Shown here piece after piece: positions 28,568-36,938 of a stretch of DNA of 64,000 bases. Position 1 is the stretch's first letter. Every line of letters starts with the position of its first letter. The translations under genes were made by a program, and so were the position numbers. This DNA is from Burkholderia pyrrocinia (GTDB lineage: Bacteria; Pseudomonadota; Gammaproteobacteria; Burkholderiales; Burkholderiaceae), in assembly GCF_003330765.1 (NCBI RefSeq), contig NZ_CP024903.1, positions 124,001-188,000 of the forward strand. The letters run 5' to 3'. The notes beneath the pieces were generated by a model. The model was not told the origin of the DNA and did no database searches. It saw only the letters and a program-made list of their open reading frames with translations.

Positions 28568-29959
28568 TCAAGCGTCGCGATGACGCAGTTCGACGCGCTT
28601 GATGTCCTTTACGATCACGAGATAGCTGAACACGGTGACGAGTGCGTTCAGGCCGACGAACACGAGCGCGCCGTTGAACGAGCCGCTCGCGCCGACGAGG
28701 TAGCCGATCACGATCGGCGCAACGATGCCGGCCGTGTTGCCGAACATGTTGAACAGGCTGCCCGACAGGCCGATCGCTTCCTTCGGCGCCGTATCCGCGA
28801 CGACGGCCCAGCCGAGCGAGCCGATCCCCTTGCCGAAGAACGACACGGCCATCAGCGCGATCACCAGCGCTTCGCTGTCGACGTAATTGCAGCCGATGAT
28901 GGCCATCGACAGCGCCATCCCGCCGACGATCGGAATCTTGCGCGCGAGCGTCAGCGACACGCCGCGGCGGATCAGCGCGTCCGACAGCATCCCGCCGAGC
29001 ACGCCGCCGAGGAACCCGCAGATCGCCGGCAGCGAGGTCATGAAGCCGGCCTTCAGCAGCGACATCCCGCGCGCCTGCACCAGGTAGATCGGGAACCACG
29101 TGAGGAAGAAGTACGTGAGCACGTTCACGCAGTACTGGCCGAGGTACACGCCGATCAGCATCCGGTTCGACAGCAACTGGCGCACGTAGTACCAGCCGGC
29201 GACGCGGCTGCCTTCGGACGCTCCTCCGATGCCGCGCGCGCCAGTCGGGCTGCTCGTCGACCGCACGAGGCCGCCACCCTGCTCGATATGGTCGAGTTCC
29301 GCGCGGTTCACGGCCGGATGGTCGGCCGGATCCTTCATGACGCGCAGCCACAGGAACGCGAGCGCGATGCCCGCGAGGCCGAGCCACAGGTACACCTGGT
29401 GCCAGCCGTACGCATGCGTGAGCCACGCCATCAGCGGCGAGAACACCACGGCCGCGAAGTACTGCGCGGCATTGAAGATCGCCGACGCCGTGCCGCGCTC
29501 GGCGGTCGGAAACCAGCTCGCGACGACCTTCGCGTTGGCCGGGAACGCCGGCGCCTCGGCGATGCCGACCGCGAAACGCATCGCGAACAACGCGGCGACC
29601 GCGAATGCGGCGCTGCCGCCGAGGCCGATCGTGCTCTGCAGCAGCGTGAACGCCGACCACAGGAAGATGCTCGCCGCATATACGCGCCGCGCGCCGAAGC
29701 GGTCGAGCAGCCAGCCGCTCGGCAGTTGCGCGAGCACATACGCCCAGCTGAACGCCGAGAAGATGTAGCCCATCGTCACCGGATCGATGCCGAACGCTTT
29801 GCGGATCGGCGTGCCGGTGATCGACAGCGTCGCGCGGTCCGCATAGTTGAGCGTCGTGACGACGAACAGCATCGCCAGGATCCAGTAGCGCACGGCGGTC
29901 CGGCGCGCCGTGCGCGCGAGGTCGATCGGAAGATCGCGAGGAGTGGTCTGATTGGGCAC
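28568..29959 (-). CDS. MFS transporter, glucarate/galactarate type (GudP-like)
   Basis: A 463-residue major facilitator of the anion:cation symporter group. The first helix (YWILAMLFVVTTLNYADRAT) and the loop after TM2 (LPSGWLLDRFGARRVYAAS) are typical of GudP/GarP sugar-acid carriers. The start is a GTG at 29959 (V/MPNQTTPRDL); upstream residues look non-coding. It is divergent from the alpha-ketoglutarate semialdehyde dehydrogenase. An operator-like site at 29963-29982, directly before its start, matches sites at kdgD and garD, which supports glucarate or galactarate as substrate. Confidence 0.82.
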   Translation of the reverse strand: MPNQTTPRDLPIDLARTARRTAVRYWILAMLFVVTTLNYADRATLSITGTPIRKAFGIDPVTMGYIFSAFSWAYVLAQLPSGWLLDRFGARRVYAASIFLWSAFTLLQSTIGLGGSAAFAVAALFAMRFAVGIAEAPAFPANAKVVASWFPTAERGTASAIFNAAQYFAAVVFSPLMAWLTHAYGWHQVYLWLGLAGIALAFLWLRVMKDPADHPAVNRAELDHIEQGGGLVRSTSSPTGARGIGGASEGSRVAGWYYVRQLLSNRMLIGVYLGQYCVNVLTYFFLTWFPIYLVQARGMSLLKAGFMTSLPAICGFLGGVLGGMLSDALIRRGVSLTLARKIPIVGGMALSMAIIGCNYVDSEALVIALMAVSFFGKGIGSLGWAVVADTAPKEAIGLSGSLFNMFGNTAGIVAPIVIGYLVGASGSFNGALVFVGLNALVTVFSYLVIVKDIKRVELRHRDA

Positions 29960-29962
29960 TTT

Positions 29963-29982
29963 AATGTACGTCGTCGTATGAC
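29963..29982 (-). promoter_or_regulatory. Operator-like site of the sugar-acid regulon (transporter)
   Basis: Minus strand reads GTCATACGACGACGTACATT. The first 13 bases fit GTYRTAYGAYGAC, shared with sites upstream of kdgD (44587-44606) and garD (44700-44719). It sits a few bases before the GTG start, a position suited to repression. A GntR-family regulator is the likely reader, but none is in the window. Confidence 0.5.
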
Positions 29983-30206
29983 ATGAGCCGAAGTTTATGG
30001 GTAATGCCCGGACGCAGAAACCTCGGGTTTTCCCTTTGAATGGCGACGCGAGATGGTAAAAATGTCGTGATAAGCTCGACTGGACAAGGATTCCACGCGT
30101 ATCGCCGACTGGCCGGTAGCCGGCGTGAATCATCAAATGGGTCGGCAGACATCATATCTGTTGAGCTACAATAGGCAATCCATTCCCGAACCACGGAGCA
30201 CACCCC

Positions 30207-31784
30207 ATGCAACTGACAGGAGAGATGCTGATCGGCGCCGAAGCGGTGGCCGGCTCGGCCGGTACCTTGCACGCGTTCGACCCGACGAAGGGCGCGCCGA
30301 TCGATGCGCCGGCGTTCGGCGTCGCGACGCAGGCCGACGTCGACCGCGCGTGCGAACTCGCGCGCGACGCGTTCGATGCGTACCGCGCGCAGCCGCTCGC
30401 GGCCCGCGCGGCGTTTCTCGACGCGATCGCGGACGAGATCGTTGCGCTCGGCGATGTGTTGATCGAACGTGCGCACGCCGAAACGGGCCTGCCCGTCGCG
30501 CGGCTGCAGGGCGAGCGCGGCCGCACCGTCGGCCAGCTCCGGCTGTTCGCGCGCGTCGTGCGCGACGGGCGCTTCCTCGCCGCGTCGATCGATCCCGCGC
30601 AGCCCGCGCGCACGCCGCTGCCGCGTGCGGACCTGCGGCTGCAGAAAGTCGGGCTCGGACCCGTCGTCGTGTTCGGCGCGAGCAATTTCCCGCTCGCGTT
30701 CTCGGTGGCCGGCGGCGATACGGCGTCGGCGCTCGCGGCCGGCTGCCCGGTGATCGTGAAGGCGCACGAGGCGCACCTCGGCACGTCCGAGCTGGTCGGC
30801 CGCGCGATCCGCGCCGCCGTCGCGAAATGCGGGATGCCGGCCGGCGTGTTCTCGCTGCTGATCGGCCCCGGCCGTGTGATCGGCGCGGCGCTCGTCAGCC
30901 ATTCGGCGGTCCAGGCCGTCGGCTTCACGGGGTCGCGGCAGGGCGGCATGGCGCTCGTGCAGCTCGCGAACGCGCGCCCGCAGCCGATTCCCGTCTACGC
31001 GGAAATGAGCAGCATCAACCCGGTCGTGCTGTTCCCGGCCGCGCTCGCCGCGCGCGGCGACGCGATCGCGACGGGCTTCGTCGATTCGCTGACACTCGGC
31101 GTCGGCCAGTTCTGTACCAACCCCGGCCTCGTGCTCGCGCTCGACGGCCCCGATCTCGACCGCTTCGAGACCGTCGCCGCGCAAGCGCTCGCGAAAAAGC
31201 CGGCCGGCGTGATGCTGACGCGCGGCATCGCCGATGCGTATCGCAACGGCCGCGGCAAGCTGGCCGAACTGCCGGGCGTGCGCGAAATCGGCGCGGGCGA
31301 GGCTGCGCAGGCCGAATGCCAGGCGGGCGGCGCGCTGTACGAAGTCGGCGCGCAGGCGTTCCTGGCCGAGCCGGCGTTCAGCCACGAGGTGTTCGGGCCG
31401 GCGTCGCTGATCGTGCGCTGCCGCGATCTCGACGAAGTCGCGCGCGTGCTCGACGCGCTCGAAGGCCAACTGACGGCCACGTTGCAGATGGATGCCGACG
31501 ACAAGCCGCTGGCGCGCCGGCTGCTGCCGATCCTCGAACGCAAGGCCGGGCGCCTGCTCGTGAACGGTTACCCGACCGGCGTCGAGGTGTGCGACGCGAT
31601 GGTGCACGGCGGGCCGTTCCCCGCCACGTCGAACCCGGCCGTCACGTCGGTCGGCGCGACGGCGATCGAGCGTTTCCTGCGGCCCGTGTGCTACCAGGAT
31701 TTCCCGGACGACCTGCTGCCCGAAGGGCTGCAGGAAAGCAACCCGCTCGCGATTCCGCGTCTGCGGGACGGGAAGGCGGAGTGA
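30207..31784 (+). CDS. Alpha-ketoglutarate semialdehyde dehydrogenase (NADP+)
   Basis: A 525-residue aldehyde dehydrogenase of the 2,5-dioxovalerate group, which turns alpha-ketoglutarate semialdehyde into alpha-ketoglutarate, the last step of glucarate and galactarate breakdown. Visible are [20 protein letters not shown] (catalytic Asn), the Glu of [12 protein letters not shown], and the catalytic Cys in [11 protein letters not shown]. These features and the length match the NADP+-dependent KGSADH branch. GGAG precedes the ATG. A weaker copy of the regulon site (core CATCATAT, near 30150) lies upstream. The dehydratases of the same pathway are 12 kb away at 43.6-46.3 kb. Confidence 0.85.
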   Translation: MQLTGEMLIGAEAVAGSAGTLHAFDPTKGAPIDAPAFGVATQADVDRACELARDAFDAYRAQPLAARAAFLDAIADEIVALGDVLIERAHAETGLPVARLQGERGRTVGQLRLFARVVRDGRFLAASIDPAQPARTPLPRADLRLQKVGLGPVVVFGASNFPLAFSVAGGDTASALAAGCPVIVKAHEAHLGTSELVGRAIRAAVAKCGMPAGVFSLLIGPGRVIGAALVSHSAVQAVGFTGSRQGGMALVQLANARPQPIPVYAEMSSINPVVLFPAALAARGDAIATGFVDSLTLGVGQFCTNPGLVLALDGPDLDRFETVAAQALAKKPAGVMLTRGIADAYRNGRGKLAELPGVREIGAGEAAQAECQAGGALYEVGAQAFLAEPAFSHEVFGPASLIVRCRDLDEVARVLDALEGQLTATLQMDADDKPLARRLLPILERKAGRLLVNGYPTGVEVCDAMVHGGPFPATSNPAVTSVGATAIERFLRPVCYQDFPDDLLPEGLQESNPLAIPRLRDGKAE

Positions 31785-31852
31785 TGGGCCGGATCGACTG
31801 AAAGCATCGTTTCGGCGGCTGATTTTGACGTCGGAATGGGGGCTGGAAACGA

Positions 31853-31893
31853 AGAAGCGGAAGCGGCCGGGTGGCCGCTTCCGCTTTTTTTTA
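31853..31893 (+). terminator. Rho-independent terminator after the semialdehyde dehydrogenase
   Basis: AGCGGAAGCGGCC pairs with GGCCGCTTCCGCT around GGGT and is followed by a run of T residues. It ends the dehydrogenase transcript and marks the left limit of the normal sugar-acid locus. Confidence 0.88.
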
Positions 31894-32323
31894 TCGTTAG
31901 TCGTGTCACGGGTTACTCGGGGGATATGTGTTGTCCGAGGTCAGTTTCTGCCGTTCAGCATCGGGGGTGGGTCGTCATTCGAACGGCGGTTCGAATTCGA
32001 TAAGAGTCGCTGGGGCGAAGTGAAAATCCAAGTAGAACGGACGGACGATGTCTATGCGAAGTTGGCCATTGGCGCGCGCTCGCTTGTACGATGACGCGCA
32101 ACGCGACGGCGCATGGAGCGCTACACCAAGCCGGTGGCGATGCTCGCTGAGGACGTCGCGATGACACGCGGCAGGCTGGGCGAGAAGGAGGAAACATGCA
32201 GCGAGTTCCAGAGGCCTGCTTAGATCCGTGATGCTCGGTCGCAATCCGTGGTCGCATTCGTTTCCGTCCATCGGATCGACCGCAACCGACAACGATGACG
32301 GCGCTCGCGCGCCGTCCCTGTGC
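31894..32323. other. Left flank of the probable acquired segment; no recognised gene
   Basis: Short open frames occur on both strands (for example plus-strand codons ending RTDDVYAKLAIGARSLVR near 32094), but none has both a start signal and a familiar pattern. A TTCGAA-centred inverted repeat lies near 31978-31999. The stretch is probably decayed DNA at the edge of the segment that splits the sugar-acid genes. I looked here for the missing part of vapC and did not find it. Confidence 0.5.
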
Positions 32324-33505
32324 TCAGAACTTATGGCGAATGCCTAACTGAACGAACGTCTGCCGATTCGTCGAGGAGGCGGTCAACGCGTTGAGCGCCG
32401 CGCGCGCCGCGTGCCCGGTGGAATCAGTGCCGCTTGCGAACTGTGTGCTGCTGATCACATACACGTCGGTGCGCTTGGAGAGGTAGTAGTCGAGCGACAA
32501 CGAAAGGGTGTTGTAACTCGATGATCCTATCGTGCCGGCGCCCGAGCCGTGCGTATAGCTATAGACGAATTCGCTCACAAGAGCAGGCGTCCAGAAGTAC
32601 GTGAGATTGAATTCCCCCGTGTTGAATTTCGCGGTGCCCGAGAGCCTGAGCGGATCCGAGCCGGACGACGTATCGCCGAGATTCTTGAATTGCACGTTGC
32701 TGTAGACGAGGCCGAAGGTCGCGGGGCCGAGTGTATAGCGTCCCGCTGCCGCGACCGCCTGATACGAGTGCGCCGAAGCGTATCCACTATAAACGGGGCT
32801 CGCCGTCATGTTGTTGAGATTCGCACCCGCGACGTTGGTGGGTGTACTGGTGAAGAAAGACTGGTTCGGATTGCGCACGTCCATGAAGGCCGCGCCCGCG
32901 GAGAAATTCCCGTACTCGTAGCCTGCGCCGACCGACCATATTTGATTGCGCGAGAAATCGCCCGCCTGGCCGCCGACCCCATATACACCGCCCATAGAAA
33001 AGCCGCCGATGCTCGGGCTCGTGTACTTCACCGAGTTGTTCACGCGCTTGCTGTTGTTGAGGTTGTCGAGATCGCCCGGATGCGCGGTCGTGCCGCCGCC
33101 GTAGTTCGCGGAGTTCATTTGCGATTCGACGAACGTCACGAGCGAATCATACTGACGACCCAACGTCAGCGTGCCGTACGTCTTGCTCGACAATCCGACG
33201 TACGCCTGGCGTCCGAAGAGCGTGCCGCCCTGCAAGGCGGTGCCCTTGCCGAGATCGAAGCCGTTTTCGAGTTGGAACACAGCGGACACACCGCCGCCCA
33301 GATCCTCCACACCCTTGAAGCCCCAACGCGAGCCCTGCATGATGCCGCTCGAGCCGCTGATCACGCGCCCGCCGCCGCTGTTGCTCTGGTAATTCACACC
33401 GTAGTCGATGAGCCCATACAAGGTGACCGAGCTCACATTGGCGTGGGCGACGCCGCTGGCAGCGAGAAGAACGGCCGCCGATATTGTCCTGGTTTTAATT
33501 AGCAT
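32324..33505 (-). CDS. Outer-membrane porin (Gram-negative porin_4 type)
   Basis: A 393-residue trimeric porin of the Burkholderia/Neisseria type. Signal peptide MLIKTRTISAAVLLAASGVAHA is followed by NVSSVTLYGLIDYGVNYQS and FKGVEDLGGGVSAVFQLENG, both diagnostic, and the protein ends FVQLGIRHKF with a terminal Phe. It should let small solutes through the outer membrane. It is the last minus-strand gene of the catabolic segment, 221 bases after the dienelactone hydrolase gene. It shares a 31-bp upstream motif (33598-33628) with the operon promoter, so it is probably co-induced with it. Confidence 0.9.
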   Translation of the reverse strand: MLIKTRTISAAVLLAASGVAHANVSSVTLYGLIDYGVNYQSNSGGGRVISGSSGIMQGSRWGFKGVEDLGGGVSAVFQLENGFDLGKGTALQGGTLFGRQAYVGLSSKTYGTLTLGRQYDSLVTFVESQMNSANYGGGTTAHPGDLDNLNNSKRVNNSVKYTSPSIGGFSMGGVYGVGGQAGDFSRNQIWSVGAGYEYGNFSAGAAFMDVRNPNQSFFTSTPTNVAGANLNNMTASPVYSGYASAHSYQAVAAAGRYTLGPATFGLVYSNVQFKNLGDTSSGSDPLRLSGTAKFNTGEFNLTYFWTPALVSEFVYSYTHGSGAGTIGSSSYNTLSLSLDYYLSKRTDVYVISSTQFASGTDSTGHAARAALNALTASSTNRQTFVQLGIRHKF

Positions 33506-33597
33506 GACGAATGGATATGGTTTGTAAGTGTCAGGCGCGCGAGGGGCGTTCATATCGCCGGCTCCACGTGCAACATTACCGTCTCGTGAAGCATCGA

Positions 33598-33628
33598 GTA
33601 TTCGCAATCAATCAAGCTGGGTTTGCAA
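33598..33628. promoter_or_regulatory. 31-bp motif upstream of the porin, copy 1
   Basis: Begins GTATTCGCAATCAATCAAG and ends TTTGCAA; 26 of 31 positions match the copy at 40872-40902. Both copies hold TTCGCAA and TTTGCAA with starts 21 bases apart, two helical turns. Two more TTCGCA units follow at 33631 and 33641. It lies 93-123 bases upstream of the porin start. Likely reader: the LysR protein at 40949-41854. Confidence 0.6.
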
Positions 33629-33726
33629 CTTTCGCAACGCTTCGCATGCGGCTGTCTTGCGCGAAAAAAAATGGCGCGATGCCGGTCATGCCATCGCGCC
33701 TGCGGGCGTCTTTGCAGATATGCACG

Positions 33727-34962
33727 TCAGATCGGCTTGCCTTCGCTGCTCGCCCAGTTGGGCATCAGCGTATTGCTGGGCAGCGTTTCGTCGATCATCT
33801 TCCTTGCGGTCTGAACACCCGCGACGGGCAGGCCCGTCGGATCGAGCACGCCGATCTGCACGAGCACCGAGGCCTGATCCCAATAGATGTGCTCGTTGTA
33901 GAGCTTGTCGCCCCGAAAGCACACGACGGCGAGCATCGGCACCTCGAAGTACTTGCCCGTCGGAGCGAGGCCCGGCAACAGCCAGTCGATCTCGCGGTCG
34001 TGTGTCGCACAGAAGACGAACTCATCGACGAGGCGGTCCGCGCCGATCGTGCGCGAAAGCGGTATAAGCTTCGTGTCGTCGGGATTCGCGTTCACGAAGT
34101 GATAGCGATAGAAACGCTTGAGCTGGTCGTGGCCGACGCCGCCCGTCATCGTGGGAACGTGGTTCACGTAGGGCTCGGCGACCATCGTCGGCATGACGGC
34201 GTCCACGTCGCGCGTCGCAAACTCGTAGTAGCAGTGGCGTTCCCACAGCGTATTGAGATCGTGGATCGGCCCGAGCGTTCGGCGCAGCAGCGCCATGGAA
34301 CGCGAGTAGGCCATCGTCGCGGCGGGCTTGTCGAAGTGCAGGCGTTCGGGCGTCGCGAAGGCGTGATCGCAGCCGGGATAGACATGCGCCTCCACTCGCG
34401 GATTGGCGGCGAACGCGGCGAGCAGCCGCTCGCGGGTTTCGGGCGGGCAGAAGGCATCGTCGCCCGCGAAGTGAAAGACCATCGGGCAGCGGATCGACGG
34501 CACTTCATTCAGATATGCATCGAGCCCGACGCCGTAGTAGCTCACCGCGCAATCGAGATTGAGCCGCGCGGCGGCGAGCATCGCGAGCTTACCGCCGAGG
34601 CAGTAGCCGATCGCGCCGACCTTGCCCGCCTGCATCGGCAGCGCGCGCAATGCATCGAGCGTCGAGCCGATATCGCGCACGGCAAGATCGATGTTGAACG
34701 CTTCGTTGAGCCCGAGCGCCTCACGAAAATCCGCGTCGCCATAGCCGAGTTCGACTCCCGGCTTCATGCGCCAGAACAGGTCCGGGACGAGCACCACGTA
34801 GCCTTCTTCGGCGAAGCGGTCGGCCATCGCGCGTAGATAGCCGTTGATGCCGAAGATTTCCTGCAGTAGCACGATGCCCGGCCCCGAGCCCTGCGCGGGC
34901 ACGGCCTGATATGCACGAAAGTGCTTGCCATCGTGACTGTCGATGTCGATATACGATCCCAT
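33727..34962 (-). CDS. Dienelactone hydrolase fused to an NTF2-like domain
   Basis: A 411-residue two-domain protein. Residues 1-255 are a dienelactone hydrolase: LLQEIFGINGYLRAMADRFA, nucleophile Cys121 in GYCLGG, Asp and His in FAGDDAFC and GCDHAFATP. Residues from about 270 to 411 are an NTF2/SnoaL-like domain (ERHCYYEFATRDVDAVMPTM, then HIYWDQASVLVQIGVLDPTG). Dienelactone hydrolases open lactones made after aromatic ring cleavage. The added domain could bind the intermediate. It is the last gene of the six-gene operon, four bases after the SDR gene. ATG 34962 is the only start matching the family. Confidence 0.83.
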   Translation of the reverse strand: MGSYIDIDSHDGKHFRAYQAVPAQGSGPGIVLLQEIFGINGYLRAMADRFAEEGYVVLVPDLFWRMKPGVELGYGDADFREALGLNEAFNIDLAVRDIGSTLDALRALPMQAGKVGAIGYCLGGKLAMLAAARLNLDCAVSYYGVGLDAYLNEVPSIRCPMVFHFAGDDAFCPPETRERLLAAFAANPRVEAHVYPGCDHAFATPERLHFDKPAATMAYSRSMALLRRTLGPIHDLNTLWERHCYYEFATRDVDAVMPTMVAEPYVNHVPTMTGGVGHDQLKRFYRYHFVNANPDDTKLIPLSRTIGADRLVDEFVFCATHDREIDWLLPGLAPTGKYFEVPMLAVVCFRGDKLYNEHIYWDQASVLVQIGVLDPTGLPVAGVQTARKMIDETLPSNTLMPNWASSEGKPI

Positions 34963-34966
34963 GTCG

Positions 34967-35689
34967 CTATGCGTCTCCTGGTGGGGAAAAAAGTTGCGCC
35001 TGCGTCGTGGCTCGATCCATCGTGAGCCCTTGCGCGAGCCTCTTCGCCATCTCGCCGATGTAGATCTCACCGGCGTCGCCCGTGAGCGCGTCGAGCATGG
35101 CATCGGCGGCTTCGGCGGGAATAAGCTTGGGGCCAGCGAAGTCGCGGCTCATGTCGGTATCGATCGCGCCGGGCATCGCGGCGAACACGCGCACGCCGTG
35201 CGGCGCGAGCTCGGCGCGCAGCGATTCGGTGAGACGCAAGCCCGCCGCCTTCGACGCGCAAAGCGAACCCATCGCGGGAAAGCTCACCCGAGCGAGTACC
35301 GAGAGCACGTTGAGCATCGCGCCATGCGTTTGCATCAGCGCGGGCGCGAAGGCGCGCGCCATGCGCAGCGTGCCGAAGTAGTTCACGTCCATCTCCGCGC
35401 GGGCGGCTTCGGGCGCTTGTGGCGCGAGAAATGCGCAATGGCGGTTCACGCCCGCGTTGTTGATGAGCAGCGTGGTGTCGTCGGCGAGGCGCGCGGCGTG
35501 CGCGACGCTCGCGTCGTCGGTCACGTCGAGCTCGACGGGAATCACGCGTTCATCCGCGATGGCGACGGTCCCCGCGCGCGACGCGGCATAGACCTTGCGC
35601 GCACCGCGTGCGAGCAGACGCGCGACGAATTGCGCGCCGAGCCCGCGATTTGCGCCCGTCACGAAAGCGACGGTATGACAATCGATCAT
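34967..35689 (-). CDS. Short-chain dehydrogenase-like protein lacking the catalytic Tyr
   Basis: A 240-residue SDR-fold protein. The nucleotide-binding TGANRGLG (residues 11-18), NNAG (77-80) and Ser130 are present, and Lys147 is in place. The catalytic Tyr of the YxxxK motif is replaced by Leu143 (GSLCASKAAG where the family has GxYxASKAA). The codon is CTT, so this is not a one-base change from a Tyr codon. Without Tyr the normal reduction chemistry should fail, so it may bind substrate without catalysis, use another residue or be decaying. It sits between the VOC-cupin gene (10 bases) and the dienelactone hydrolase gene (4 bases). Confidence 0.78.
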   Translation of the reverse strand: MIDCHTVAFVTGANRGLGAQFVARLLARGARKVYAASRAGTVAIADERVIPVELDVTDDASVAHAARLADDTTLLINNAGVNRHCAFLAPQAPEAARAEMDVNYFGTLRMARAFAPALMQTHGAMLNVLSVLARVSFPAMGSLCASKAAGLRLTESLRAELAPHGVRVFAAMPGAIDTDMSRDFAGPKLIPAEAADAMLDALTGDAGEIYIGEMAKRLAQGLTMDRATTQAQLFSPPGDA

Positions 35690-35699
35690 GGATGGCTCA

Positions 35700-36815
35700 T
35701 CAGTCGAGTGAGAAATCGGCGGGCAGTGTCACTTCGAGCAGTTCAAGATCCGCGCTGCATCGCTTGAAAGAGTAGGAAAGCTTGCCCGGAATCGCGATGC
35801 TGTCATCGGCTGTGAGGCGCCATGTGCTGTCGCCTTGCTGCACATCGAGACTGCCCGCGAGCACGAAGAAGAAGCAGAACTCGGTGTCGTGCATGCGCGC
35901 GGCTTCCTGTTGCCCGTTTTGCGGGCGCAAGACGCGCACACCTGCAAGTCCTTTCGTCGCCGCGCCGATACCGGTATCCGCCACGGCGAATCCGGGCGAT
36001 TTCCACGCATGCCACGTCGCATGCTTCGCGACATGGCGCACGAAGCGTTGACCGTTGAACTCGTGCTCGCGATCATAGATAGACGTAGGCAGCGTCATCT
36101 CGTGATCGGCCATCGTGATGTGCTCGGCGGGGCTGCCGAGTTCGATGACTTCCGCGCCCGCCGAGCTTTCGAGCACGCGATGCCGGATCTCCGGCGGCTG
36201 CAGCACGCAATCGCCCGCTTCGAGAATGAAGGGCTCGCCTTGTCCTTCATAGACGAGACGCACCCAGCCCTTGCGGCAGAAAATCGTCTGAAAGCGGATC
36301 TTGTGATAGTGCACGTAGTCCGGCACCGGCCCGCCTTCGAGTATCCGGATATGCGACGCGATGAAAGCACCGCCATGCCGCTCCGGTAGCAGGTCGCGAT
36401 AACGCATACCGGCGCGCCCGACGCTCCAGTGAGCGTCGTCGCCCGCGTGCGAGAGCACGAGTTGCTGGCGCGTGGCGGGGAGGATCATCGGCGGATCAGC
36501 ATGCACGAGACGCACGACGACGCCATTGGGCGCGATTAGTTCGCGCGTCTCGCCGGGCAACTGCGCGGGATCGTCGCACAGCACGGTCAGCGTGCCGATG
36601 CCGTCGCGCACGTCGAGGCCGAGCCTGAGCCTGAAACCGCCGCGCGAAAGTATCGCGGTGCGCGGGCTGTCGGCGGGGAAGATCGCATCGAGCCGGAATC
36701 CGAGCCGCGAGATGAAGAAGTGCATCGTCGCGGGAAGATCGGTGCAATGCATAGGCACGATGAAGCCTTGCACGCCCGCGATCGGCGCATCAGTCTTGAT
36801 GGAAGAGGTGTTCAT
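35700..36815 (-). CDS. VOC-bicupin fusion protein, possible dioxygenase
   Basis: A 371-residue protein I cannot name. Residues 1-110 look like a VOC/glyoxalase-type module (GFIVPMHCTDLPATMHFFIS, RLGFRLDAIF). Two cupin barrels follow, about 145-225 and 290-370. The first has likely metal ligands His169, His171 and His212 (YVHYHKIRFQ and QPPEIRHRV), with Gln176 where the cupin Glu is expected; the second (FFFVLAGSLDVQQG) looks degenerate. A metal-dependent dioxygenase or isomerase is plausible from the operon. ATG 36815 was chosen because CGAGG lies just before it; an in-frame ATG at 36827 has no ribosome site. Confidence 0.6.
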   Translation of the reverse strand: MNTSSIKTDAPIAGVQGFIVPMHCTDLPATMHFFISRLGFRLDAIFPADSPRTAILSRGGFRLRLGLDVRDGIGTLTVLCDDPAQLPGETRELIAPNGVVVRLVHADPPMILPATRQQLVLSHAGDDAHWSVGRAGMRYRDLLPERHGGAFIASHIRILEGGPVPDYVHYHKIRFQTIFCRKGWVRLVYEGQGEPFILEAGDCVLQPPEIRHRVLESSAGAEVIELGSPAEHITMADHEMTLPTSIYDREHEFNGQRFVRHVAKHATWHAWKSPGFAVADTGIGAATKGLAGVRVLRPQNGQQEAARMHDTEFCFFFVLAGSLDVQQGDSTWRLTADDSIAIPGKLSYSFKRCSADLELLEVTLPADFSLD

Positions 36816-36938
36816 GGAACCTCGCATAGGTGATGAAAGGGAAGCGGCGGCGTGTGATCAACACGCGCGCCGGCGGCCCTGTCAGCACGCAGGCGATTCC
36901 GATGCGGCGCGGTGCACGCGATCGCGTACACGCGGCGT

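Noticed and set aside
31850..32330. Search for the missing part of vapC at the left edge of the segment
   Set aside because: No reading frame on either strand resembles the C-terminal PIN domain, so simple insertion into vapC with both halves kept is not supported.
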